Source of the DNA: Agrocybe praecox
Lineage: Eukaryota; Basidiomycota; Agaricomycetes; Agaricales; Agrocybaceae
Length of the DNA stretch: 64,000 nucleotides
NCBI GenBank assembly: GCA_964017145.1
Contig: OZ024843.1
Span: 3,029,001-3,093,000 of the forward strand
Direction of reading: 5' to 3'
The notes under the pieces are model-generated. The model saw only the letters and a program-made list of their open reading frames with translations. It had not been told where the DNA came from and ran no database searches. Position numbers and translations under genes: made by a program. Each line of letters opens with the position of its first letter. Position 1 is the stretch's first letter. Below, one piece after another: positions 52,679-62,704 of the stretch.

Positions 52679-54928
52679 ATGGATTTGGTCTCTGCTGTGA
52701 ATGCTCTTTCATGCCATTCTCGGCTCTCACATATTTCTCTGGAAACAGTCAATAAATTTACCATGCTCTGCTCACTTTCCTGGGCACAACTTGAGATCAC
52801 TGCTTTAAATGACCGCCTACCCCCCAGCCGTCTTCCATCGAGCATACAGAGTGTTCTTTCAAAGTGTATGGAGATGGAAGAATGTGATATCAAAACACTT
52901 TGGTCCACTTTTAATGATTATGTCTGGGCCATGTGTTCAAAGATAAAACCTACAGAAGATGAAGTCTTGCTCTACAACAAATACACTCCGTCTTGCCAAA
53001 CCTGTGCATTTTTTCTGATTTATTTATTTTTTAAAACTCAATCTAACTCTTATGCTGGGAAATTTCAGCCTACCAACACCTCATACCGCCAGTTCAGATT
53101 TGCCAATTCCACAATTGCATGAATTACAGAACATCCAACCATGTGAGGACCCTTACAGACCCAGAGGTTCATGCAGGCACACTTTTTACTTTGTGTGAGG
53201 GTGCACTTCCAATTTATACTACATCATTATACTGTCAAAGTACATATATCTCTTTATACCTTTTTTTTTTGACTGCTCACTGAAACAACAGAGTGTTTCC
53301 GATGCTATTATGTCAATTGCTCTGTGAATAAAGGGGCGAATGTATGAGAATACTACCAATTTATGCCAGATGTGGTACAAGTTGTAAAGCATTATTTCAT
53401 GGATATATCACTGCTCAAGCTTTTTGCAGTTTGCAAAGTTTTTGGGTGGTACATTCATTACATGTCTACATATAGTACCACACATCCATTGTAATAAATT
53501 GTGCGTCTATCAAAGAATGTCATCATTGAATTGTGCATGAATTTATAGCCATGCCCTTTCACAGACCTATGCTCAGGTTTTCAACAACCCTAATGCCTAT
53601 CCTCCTTCTCTTTTACACAATGTTGCTGCCTGGTCCTCTATGACATGGCAATAGTCCCTTCAGCTTGATCAGTAGCATGCTCTTAATGTTTTTTTTTCTA
53701 TACAGCCTACTTCTCGAGCATTCAGAGCGAGGCATCTCTTTGATCACAGAGCATAACACTTCGTCTCAGTGTAGGCTTAAACTGCCATTAGAAAAGAGAA
53801 ATAAGGCTATAGAAGGCATTGGGCAAGAGAACTACACACATGCATGCAGTCACTGCTTCATTGTGTTCACAGATGAGGATGGAAACAAAAGTACATGTAT
53901 ACATTCATTGTTTTCTGATTTTGCAATCTATATGTAAAATTTAAATTCTTTTTAGCTAAGATCCACCTTGCTGTTTGTGATGGGGTTACTATAGGACACC
54001 CATGCTGTGCTATTCAAGACTGTCACTCCCCCCTTCTCAGCAATCGCCACCGGTTCTGCCAGGATCACATGGGCTTTAACAACCAATATGCTATACATGA
54101 TTGTCCAGCATTAAAGGAGCCTAGTTTTCGAACATGTAGCTTACCTGACCACTGTGCGCTTGAAGAAACATATTTTGAAAAGGGTTGAGCTTTCTTTCAG
54201 CTCAACGCAAAGTTAAAAAAAGTTGCTGTACCACCTGACTCAATGGTTATTGACGGAGAAGACCAAAAATCCCTGCAAGAACCCATTCCTGAGTGCTCTG
54301 GAAGACCAGAAACTGAAAATTGTAAAAAACAGTCTTACTTTAGCAGATGTTGCATGCATAATGAGCAATTTATTATGCGCCTATGTGGAGTTATTCTGTC
54401 TCAAGCCACACTTTATGGTTCAGAAGCTGTTTTTGCAGTCAATGTATGTTTTTTACTCATATCACTGTTTTATTCACAATCTTACAAATCTCACAGGAGT
54501 TTGCAAAAGCTATGTTTCCCACACCCCAATCCACACCTGAAATATTCATGTTCGACAACAACTGTCAGCTGCACACACACCTGCGAACCCAACAAGATGA
54601 GCATTTTATCAACACTGGAATGCCCATTGATGTCTTCTACTGTAAATCAAAACACAAGGAAAGCGACATACATTGCCAACTGTACTGCAACCCTGCTGCC
54701 TTCCCTGAGATCATTGAAAATGGAAAATGGAAAATTAACATGTCAATCTGTAAACAAACAAATAGGTGGCTGGGTGGTTACTAGGAAATTTTGCGAGACA
54801 TGGAGTGCATCAGGTTTAATTTTTATTTGGATGAAATGGTGAAGCGCAGAAATCGTTACATCATTAAGGAGCAGGAGAGGAAGGGTTATTACCCATGGAG
54901 TATTCCCATTGAGGCAGTGATTTCTTAG
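52679..54928 (+). pseudogene. KDZ-type (CxC5/CxC6) transposase pseudogene
   Basis: Order of pieces fits the Cys-cluster proteins tied to Kyakuja-Dileera-Zisupton transposons: N-terminal helical part (SAVNALSCHSRLSHISLETV), a first Cys region (ECFRCYYVNCSVNKGANVY near 53295), a second (HACSHCFIVFTDEDGNK, then HLAVCDGVTIGHPCCAIQDCHSP, NRHRFCQDH, 53845-54070), and the core FPTPQSTPEIFMFDNNCQLH, GMPIDVFYCKSKHK, HCQLYCNPAAFPEIIENGKW, FYLDEMVKRRNRYIIKE (54515-54890). Intron-like gaps remain (for example 54443-54493), but stops occur inside conserved segments, such as TAG where Gln is usual after WLGGY (54782) and after YFEKG (54186). It is no longer functional. Confidence 0.7.
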
Positions 54929-55028
54929 CTTTCCTTAGCTTTTTGTTTACACATACCATTTTCTAAAAAGACACTGCTAGCCTGGTTTCAATATATATAT
55001 AGGCAGAAAATGCAAAGAAAATGACTCT

Positions 55029-55530
55029 GGGACAAGAGGGGTGTTGGGCTGTGTTTGGTGTTTTGTTTTATTACTTCTTGCAGGAATGATTAACATTGTG
55101 TCCTTTAGGACACTACACTTTATGTAGAGCCTTTAAACGTTGAAATCAATGCTGAATTGAGAGAGATGAAGAGGATTTACTGTGAAGTGATGTATGGGAC
55201 AAGAGGGCAGGGTGTTGGGCTGGGTTTGGTGTTTCGGTTTTGTTGTTTTTTGCAAAAACAATTCAAGCTGTGTCTTGCAAGGACTAAATGCTCTCTATCA
55301 CGCCCTTAAACATCAAAATTGACCTAGAATTGCAAGAGATGTAATGGTTTCACTGTGAAAGGTATGTGGGATGATGGGCTGGGGTCGGTGTGTTCGATTC
55401 AGTGTTTCTTATGCAAATGATTGGTGTGGTGTCTTGAAAAGACTAGACACTTTCTGTAGAGCCCTTAAACATCAAAATTGACGAGGAATTGAAGGATATG
55501 TGTGGGTTCTACTGTGGAAGGCAACTGGTG
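55029..55530. repeat. Threefold imperfect tandem repeat, ~170-bp unit
   Basis: Three units begin near 55029, 55197 and 55369. Each has a start like GGGACAAGAGGG followed by GTGTTGGGCTG, then TTTGGTGTTT, a GTGTCYT-GGACTA word, CCTTTAAACRTYRAAATYRA and a GTGAA ending. Units differ by about 20-30% and small indels. It directly follows the KDZ pseudogene. Confidence 0.7.
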
Positions 55531-56046
55531 ATGGGTTCAAAGCCAGAAATGGCCAGCTGATGTAATTCGGTAGTGCACTATGAATGTATTTATATGTAGT
55601 AAAAGTAAATTGATAGATAGAAATAAATTATAGAAAGAAAGTATATACTTAAGTATGTTGCTGGTATGGTCTACAGAGAAGCATTGTTGATAACTGAGTA
55701 ACGAGTTTAGACAGCATGTAAAAGGTGGAGGTGATGGCAGAGCGAGTTGCATTCATGACAATGGCTCAGAATAAAGGCATTGATGCCATGTTGACCACAG
55801 TTCTTGAGATAGAATTTTTTGTTGGCTGGCTGTAGGTAGCTGTGAATTTTCAAAGAACATATTATGTCAGTGAATAAAGCGGTAAAGCAAAATTATAAGG
55901 CCTTACTCAGTGTGCACATCACAGTCATAGATGATAAAGGACCCATCTGGCTGCATGAATCCTTGAAAGTCCGTCACAACCATGTTTCCATTTGTCATCT
56001 CATAAATGAAGTGTGAAAATGTGTTGAGAGTGTTGAGTAAGACCGG

Positions 56047-57732
56047 TGATACGACCGGTGTTCAGCTGTGACTGAACTTTAACCAAGTATCTATCCTACT
56101 TAATTTTTGGCATAATAAACACGTTTATTATTAAGTCTACATAAGTACAGACCGAGGATAGCTACATGTTTGGCTAGGGGAAACCATTCTACGAACCCTA
56201 GGACAAACCTTACAAATGCTAGAGTTAGTTATAGTAGTTCCTCGGAAATGCGTGGAACACTTTAACAGCGATGCAGCAGGTTTGAAGGCTCCTAGAATAA
56301 TATTCAGCCATCAGGAATGTAAGCTAGAGCCTGCTAATAATGAGCTTAACGGCGCTATAGCCACTTATTATTATGCAGTGCGTGACACGTCCACATCTAC
56401 TTAATATGGAAACAGAAAGTTCCCACCATATGAAAGTACATGTAAACTACTGCCAACGTTCCTAGGAACGCTAACTCACGGCGGCAGGACTGATCCTAGC
56501 ATTAACAAAGTACATTACTGGTCCCTAGGAACATAGTGGGCACTATGCAAACGACGAGACAAGCACTAGTAATGTCAATTAGGACTTGCTGATGTCTGCT
56601 CGAGTCAGATTGCCGATAAACCTAAAAGGAGAAGTTCCTAGGAACACTTACACATGGTCTTAAGACCCTCGGATATGCACAGTTACCTTAAACAGCAGTT
56701 GTGGAGCCGAGGATTGTAGATCCATACGATACCACGGTACTCCGATGCTTCGGACCCTACGACGTCAATCAATGATCATCGGCTAATGCAAATAAGCGCC
56801 CTTGGAGCGTCATGCTCGAGTCAGCGACTTGCCCAACCATACGAACCCTTCTGAGGGTATACAAAAACACACATGGTACCTACTAGTTGCTTATGCATCG
56901 AGTGGAGCTACCTAGCGTTAACCAATAATATTATTTCCTGTATTTTCCGAGCGTTTCCGATCCGCTCCAAGTATTCCTGTATTTTCCAAAACCTAGCAGT
57001 ATATAAGCAGCCTGTAAATTACTGTAGCACCCCAGATAAACTAGAACCCAGTTGTCCACGTTTGAAGAACGCGCATTAAGTTGCAAACTCCTAGGATCAA
57101 CCTTTGGTACCTAATAAATCTCCGCGAGAGTTGGTTTTATTGAACAGACTACCTACCGTGTCATTTGAGCATCTTGGCATTAGTTGAGTGACTTGAGTTA
57201 ACTTGTAGAATTCTCGAGGAACCTAAATAAATGTATCGGGATAAAGTTTCCTCTGTCTTAAGTGACATAAAGCTTAATACCCGCCTAAGTGGCAAGAATT
57301 GTCTAAGTGACGCCTAAGTGGCCTGTTCCTAGGGATAAGTTCCCTGCCTAAGTGGCAAATTGTCTAAGTGACGCCTAAGTGGCCCGTTTAGGATTGAGTC
57401 CCCTTTCTAAGTGATTAAAAGACTTTGGATTAAGTATCCAGCCTAAGTGGTGAACTACCTACACACTACATCTTGTGGAAACACATTAAATCTACGTTTA
57501 CACTTTCCGAGGAACTTCGCTTTGTGCGTAAGCTACTCAAACACTTGTGATCTTCGATCCTAGGAAATGTTCTGTTGCATTAGAGAGCGTATCTTTAGAG
57601 AGAAAACATAATTAACGACGCGTATCACGTATCCCTCCCACGAAAGAACTAATCACATTGATTGGGTTTTGTTTCGGAGTATATACAAAGTACAAATCGT
57701 ACATACACACTCAACCCCACAGCAAGCACCTA
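56047..57732. mobile_element. LTR-like element, copy 1 (solo)
   Basis: 1686 bp starting TGATACGACCGG and ending GCACCTA, flanked on both sides by ACCGG (56042-56046 and 57733-57737), a 5-bp target duplication as for LTR elements. It is nearly the same as the sequence from 62705 to the window end, in the same orientation. It contains TCCTAGGA palindromes, a TATATAAGC box near 57001, and a cluster of CTAAGTGRC words at 57255-57450. No coding domain is seen, so it looks like a solo LTR. It interrupts the alpha-kinase pseudogene. Confidence 0.7.
57255..57450 (+). repeat. Cluster of CTAAGTGGC/CTAAGTGAC words
   Basis: About nine copies of YTAAGTGRY in 200 bp near the 3' end of the LTR-like element, partly as a larger unit (TCTAAGTGACGCCTAAGTGGC twice). 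The same cluster recurs in the second copy from about 63912 to the window end. Confidence 0.75.
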
Positions 57733-58729
57733 ACCGGGTATGCAGAGGGCCTGCTCTTTTTCAAAATGTCAGTGTTGAGTTTGGTGCTGAACAAAATAGG
57801 CTGGCCTGCAGCCTTCCAGACAATTGATCCATCTTCGTCGGAGTGTTTATTGACCACAAAAGTATGGGCGATGGATATGTCTGTCAAGAATAGGTATGTA
57901 CATTAGTACAAGTAGTAGAGTTTAGTCTCAAAGTAATTACTTACCAGTGTACTCGAAAGAGATGTCTGTTGCAACAAGTGTCTCTTTGAAGCAGTAGCAG
58001 TAGCAATAGCAGTGATACTGTACATGTGTTCAGCATCCAGGTAGCCAGCAAGATCCCGATCGCACGAAAGGAAATCTGAAGCCATGGATAATTTTTTAAT
58101 GATAAGTGTGCCCTCCTCAGGTAAGTCAAGAGTCAAGTTGAGTTGTAACAAAAATAACCTTGTATACTGCCTTACAGTGGGGGACAAAACTGTTATAATG
58201 TTTTGTACATTTTCAGTAAACCAGAAATAACTTGGGAACCAAGCAAGCTAGAACCTTGAAATTTTAATTGTAGATAGTCCTGGATGTTATCTACCCAAAC
58301 ATATGACAATGATTATGTAAGCACAATTTCTTCCCACACTACAAATTATTTAAAAGTACAAGTACATTGTAAAAGTTTTGTCTCTCTCAGCCAAATCATC
58401 TGACTTTGTTGATTACACCCAAATAAGTGCAAATAAAATCATGTGATTGGTTGGAAATAGGTATATATACTCTTGTACGATGCTTGTGGCCCCTCACAAC
58501 TCATTATTTCACCATGCACTGCATTACTACTGCCCAATGCACCCACTTCATTCATCTTCTTACCCAAGGTCATTCTGCTCACCAAATTGAAGCTATTACT
58601 GGTTGTTCTATTGCCTCTATATCCCCTATTTGCAACAGCCTCTATCATCAAAGACTGTTTGCAGAGCACTTCGGAGCACTGGATTAAAGGCTGTAGTCAA
58701 GAAGAAATGGCCTTTTCTCTCCAAACATC

Positions 58730-59838
58730 AAGAAAAACACTTTCATCCTTATGACTCCTCAAGAAACATGACAATAAACAAGGATCTACAAGAGGCCTTG
58801 GGAGCCCTAAGGAGCCTTGGGTTGCCTTGAGTTGCCTTGATTCACATTATATACCCCTTGGGTTCTTGTACAGTCTGTACTGTCAGATTTATCAATAAAG
58901 AGCCCTTAGTCATTCAACCAACCAATATGAGGTCTCAGGATGTCCAACAGTGACTAAGAGGCTGAATTCATGTGATATGCATGTGATGTAGTGCACAGCC
59001 ACCAAATTATTTTTATATCATTTTGTAGAGAAAAATTCAGGGATCATGCTAAATATTTTTTATTACATAACCATCAATGGTTCAGCCACAAAATGCGAAA
59101 TACTTTTTGAACCTTGTGTATAAATCAAAATAAAAGATTAAAATATTCATAGCAGGCTGAAAAAAAAAAGTAAAATTATCAAAAAAATATGTACTATACT
59201 ATATTAGGGTTGAACTATCCAAACATGTAAAGTGTTCTAAAAATAGTTCCGAGCTATAAATAAATATATTACCTATACAATACATATATTTTCCTAAAAT
59301 GGAATTTTGTACTAAAAATAAATCTGTTCCAAAAATAGATTAATCTTTATTTGATCAGGTCATAGTCCCATCCATCATGCATGAAAGGCCTTTATCTCAA
59401 AATCTCAAAGTCCAAAGTCCTCTTGCTTTATTGGGTTATTTGGATGTGATGTCACTCAAAAGCCTTGTTTGTTTTGTACCATGCCTACCTCTGCCTGCTG
59501 ACATTATTATTTATTATTTGTTTGTATTTGAGGCCATATAAACATATGAGTGGAGCCTAAACATGTAAATAGAAGCAAGCAAAAAGTCATGTGTATAGAT
59601 TTTGATGCCTTCAATTACAAACACATCAGGTGATAGTCTAATATGTAAGACTACACAAAGACTATATGGCACTTCAAGGCGTTTCAAATTGCCTTAGGGC
59701 GCCTTGAAAGATACAAAAAGTTTGGAGACTAAACCCCTGAGGCAACTTGAGACTCTAAACTGCCTTGAATGCCTTGACTGCCTTGGGGAGCCCTGGGGGC
59801 TCCCCAAGGCAGTCAAGGCATAAAGTGTTTTTCCTGAT
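58730..59838. mobile_element. Fold-back-like insertion inside the Tc1 element
   Basis: Separates two adjacent parts of the transposase. Near the left edge is TCAAGAAAAACACTTTCAT; the right edge in reverse complement reads TCAGGAAAAACACTTTATG, so the ends are inverted copies. CCTTG/CAAGG-rich blocks occur at both ends (58785-58840 and 59685-59820). The centre is AT-rich and non-coding. Exact borders and target duplication could not be fixed. Confidence 0.5.
59771..59819. repeat. Perfect 22-bp inverted repeat with 5-nt loop
   Basis: The arm at 59771-59792 (starts GCCTTGACTGCC) is the exact reverse complement of 59798-59819, with CTGGG between. It lies at the right end of the fold-back-like insertion. 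Confidence 0.9.
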
Positions 59839-62260
59839 GAACAACATAGGAAGGAATGCATGGACTTTGCAATGAGCCATATACACTGGACTGTTGATGA
59901 CTGGAAGCGTGTTGTCTACACAGATGAGACCAAAGTCAATTGTTTGAGGTCAGATGGGAGGAAGTGGGTGTGGAAAATGCCAGGAGAGGGGCTTAGTGAT
60001 AGGCTGATAGAGGGCACAGTCAAATTTGCAAGAGGGAATTTGATGTTTTGGGGCTGTATGTTTTAGGAAGGAGTTGGGTATAGGACCAAGATTGATGGGA
60101 GAATGGATGTTGACCTCTATGTGTCCATTCTGGATGATGAACTCCAGCAAAGCTTTGCATATTACAACAAGAACCCAGAGGATGTCATTTTTCAGCAAGA
60201 AAATGACCCCAAAGCACAAGAGCAAAAAGGCCATGAACTGGCTAAAATACAGTGATATAGAAGTTATGGTGTGGCCCCCTCAATCAGCAGACCTCAACCC
60301 AATTGAACACCTTTGGGTTCATCTCAAGTCAAGGCTTGGAGACTATGAAACAGCCCCTTCTAGCATAGCAGAACTTTGGGAAAGGACACAGAAGGTGTGG
60401 AATGAAATTCCAGCCTCTGTGTATTAGAATTTGATAGAAAGTATGCCTAGAAGGGTTGCAGATGTTGCTAAGGCCAAGGGAGGCTATACCAAGTACTAAA
60501 TAGTGTAAATAGTATATAATTTTCAAGAGGGACAAAACCATTACAATGTACTTGTACTTTTAAATAATTTTTAGTGTGGGAAGAAATTGTGCTTACATAA
60601 TCATTGTCATATGTTTGGGTAGATAACATCCAGGGCTATCTACATTTAAAATTTCAAGGTTTTAGCTTTCCTGGTTCCCAAGTTATTTTTGGTTTACTTA
60701 AAATGTACAAAACATTGTAACAGTTTTGTCACCCACTGTATATGCTCCGTTGAATATGGGCACAGATAGGAAAAGAACAGCTTGAGGCTTTCCAAAAGGG
60801 ACAAGCTGAGGAATGCCCTCTGAAAATTCGAAGACCTTGATGCCTAAAGTATAGACTTCATAGGATTTGGATGATTTAGCATGATTTTTGTCAACTCCCC
60901 TGGGCTTGACTGGTGCTTGAAGCTTTGACTTTTGTTTAATGGCTGAAATATAGATTAATGAACAACAAGAACCAGAAATAGGATACAAACAGGCATAGAA
61001 AAGTGTACCAGTGCAGAATGCAGACCACATACCCTCAGGCATACATCCATGGTTGACATATTCATTAAGAATACCTAATGCTACACCATCACGATACAAC
61101 TTGCAGTAGGAATGTATGGTTGAGAAAGAAGAAGGGTGGTCTGGAAAGGTAGAATCCCATGCCTTGATGAGGGCTTCTTTGGAACAAGCTTTGAGGATAG
61201 AGTCAAAAATCGGAGAGATATCACAAAGATATTTACTTCCAAAATCACGTGGTGCACTGGTACTAATGGGGCCACCATTGTTTGTAGAGGGTTCAACACT
61301 GGCGGTAGTGCTGGGTGAACGAGGGCACTTGCAAAATGATTCTTTTTGGACCGGTACATCCTTTCGGCACCTTGCTTCCTCTACTTTAATGTTCAAACAC
61401 TCCTCGTGTGGGATAGATGTGTGGCAAACAAGAAGCATCTGTTGATTTTTGATAGGAGTAGGAACTGTAACATCATGAACCACCCATTGTGGTTTATTAG
61501 GTGCAAAGATGTCGAATAAAAATACTTCAGTAACAGCGCTGGCGCTGACTTCATGCAGTGATTTCATAAGAAAAGAAACCTCCAAAAGAATGACTGAGCC
61601 ATTGAGATGTGGGGCATAAACAATAGGTGTTGGTTTGGAGTGATGCTGAATAGTAAAAAAATAGACAGATATCAATAAGCATACAGGTAGTATAAATGTA
61701 AAGGCTTACTCACCTGGTGATAAAGATTGAAAATGATCGACTTGCATCAGGTCTCATCTGCCTTTTGTTCAGCTGTGGCCTGAGCTGCTTTCTTGGCCTG
61801 CTCCACATGAGGGTCACGGTATGCCTTTGCAAAGTTCTCATCAAGCTGGCAGGCAAAGTGGGTGTGTGGTTGTTGCTCAGAAGTAGATGTCACATTGTCA
61901 GAAACATCAGGCGCACACTGAACACTTGATGAATGTGACAAGACTAGTGTAGCATTTGAGGCAGCACAGGTAGGGGCTCAATCATTTGGAATTTGGGTTG
62001 GTACATTTGCTTTAGGCTTGTGCTGAGAGAAGCCACACCCTCCCTTTGCAACACAATGGAATTTACAGAGATGAGGCCAGTTTAGGCATTTTTTATTAGC
62101 ACGCTGAGAGCAGCCCAGTTTACTGCATATCAACGACATGTTGGCCTCATTCACAGATTACACAGTGGCATGACAAAGCTTAACTTCATTTGGAATGTGA
62201 TGTTCGGGTGTGCAAGGGTCAATGAATTCAATACAGCAGCAAACAGAGCACTGAAAAAAT

Positions 62261-62699
62261 GAATGCTAAGTCCTAAATCAACAAGTATTATACAGTAACC
62301 ATGTACCACTTTGAATCAATGATTGTAGTTGAATGGGTTGCTGGAATTACTAGTTCCAGTCTGGATACTCCCGAATGTGTGCTCTTTGCAGACATTTTTG
62401 ATGCAGCTTTGAGGAGAAGACATGTGTGAGCAAGTGTGTTTTAGAAATGAACAAGTGTCTGGTTGCTGTTTACAAGTAAAGGTGGTGAAAGAAATTTATT
62501 AAGAATAGTATGAATGGTACATTGATAAAGGACCATAGGAATAACGATGTTGAGCCAGCAGATTATGTTTATGCAGGGAAAATTGTTCAAGGGCCATAGC
62601 AACAATGATCTTGAGCCAGCAAATTATGTTTGTATTAAGTTTTATCCAGTGACTGAAGAAAAACAGGAGTGAAGCAATAAATATAGACAAAGGGGGGCC
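62261..62699. other. AT-rich region upstream of the alpha-kinase pseudogene
   Basis: No gene supported. Two imperfect copies of a ~60-bp unit (about 62525-62585 and 62585-62640) share GAGCCAGCARATTATGTTTRT. Confidence 0.4.
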
Positions 62700-62704
62700 A
62701 TCGG

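Larger units (their letters stand above)
58514..60427 (+). pseudogene. Broken Tc1-type DDE transposase
   Basis: The N-terminal helix-turn-helix is readable from 58514 (LLTQGHSAHQIEAITGCSIA), then KKKWPFLSKHQ up to about 58730. After the insertion the frame resumes near 59833 with DEQHRKECMDFAMSHIHWTV, DDWKRVVYTDETKVN (first Asp), FWGCMF, a TAG stop at 60064-60066, then DGRMDVDLYVSILDDEL. The second catalytic Asp of QQDND reads Glu (QQEND), the frame shifts near 60215, and KAMNWLKYSDIEVMVWPPQS with ADLNPIEHLW (catalytic Glu) ends at 60427. Stops, a frameshift, a changed catalytic residue and the insertion make it inactive. Confidence 0.8.
58175..60738 (+). mobile_element. Tc1/mariner element with ~215-bp terminal inverted repeats
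   Basis: 2564 bp between TA dinucleotides (58173-58174 and 60739-60740). The left end CAGTGGGGGACAAAACTGTT is matched by the reverse complement of the right end CAGTGGGTGACAAAACTGTT, and the match continues for about 215 bp to near 58390 and 60520 with ~92-95% identity by eye. It holds a broken transposase and an internal insertion of about 1.1 kb. Confidence 0.85.
55870..62260 (-). pseudogene. Cys-rich/alpha-kinase gene split by two insertions
   Basis: Read on the minus strand. The N-terminal Cys-rich part is at about 62260-61980 (CSVCCCIEFIDP, then ICSKLGCSQRANKKC, HLCKFHCVAKGGCGFSQHK), with stops inside it. The middle frame 61675-60740 ends IFNGAY, and after removal of the Tc1 element the reading passes into KAVYK, the start of an alpha-kinase-like fold (NGAYKAVYK). 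Further pieces are EEGTLIIKKLS...HMYS (58130-58015), ISIAHTFVVN (57890-57840) and, beyond the LTR-like insert, FSHFIYEMTNGNM then VVTDFQGFMQPDGSFIIYDC (56020-55900). Agaricomycetes carry many alpha-kinase genes. The assignment rests on these short motifs; the two insertions and the internal stops make it a pseudogene. Confidence 0.6.

Noticed and set aside
57255..57450. CTAAGTGRC cluster as a CRISPR-like array
   Set aside because: Words are too short, spacing is irregular, the DNA is eukaryotic, and the cluster is part of a mobile element.
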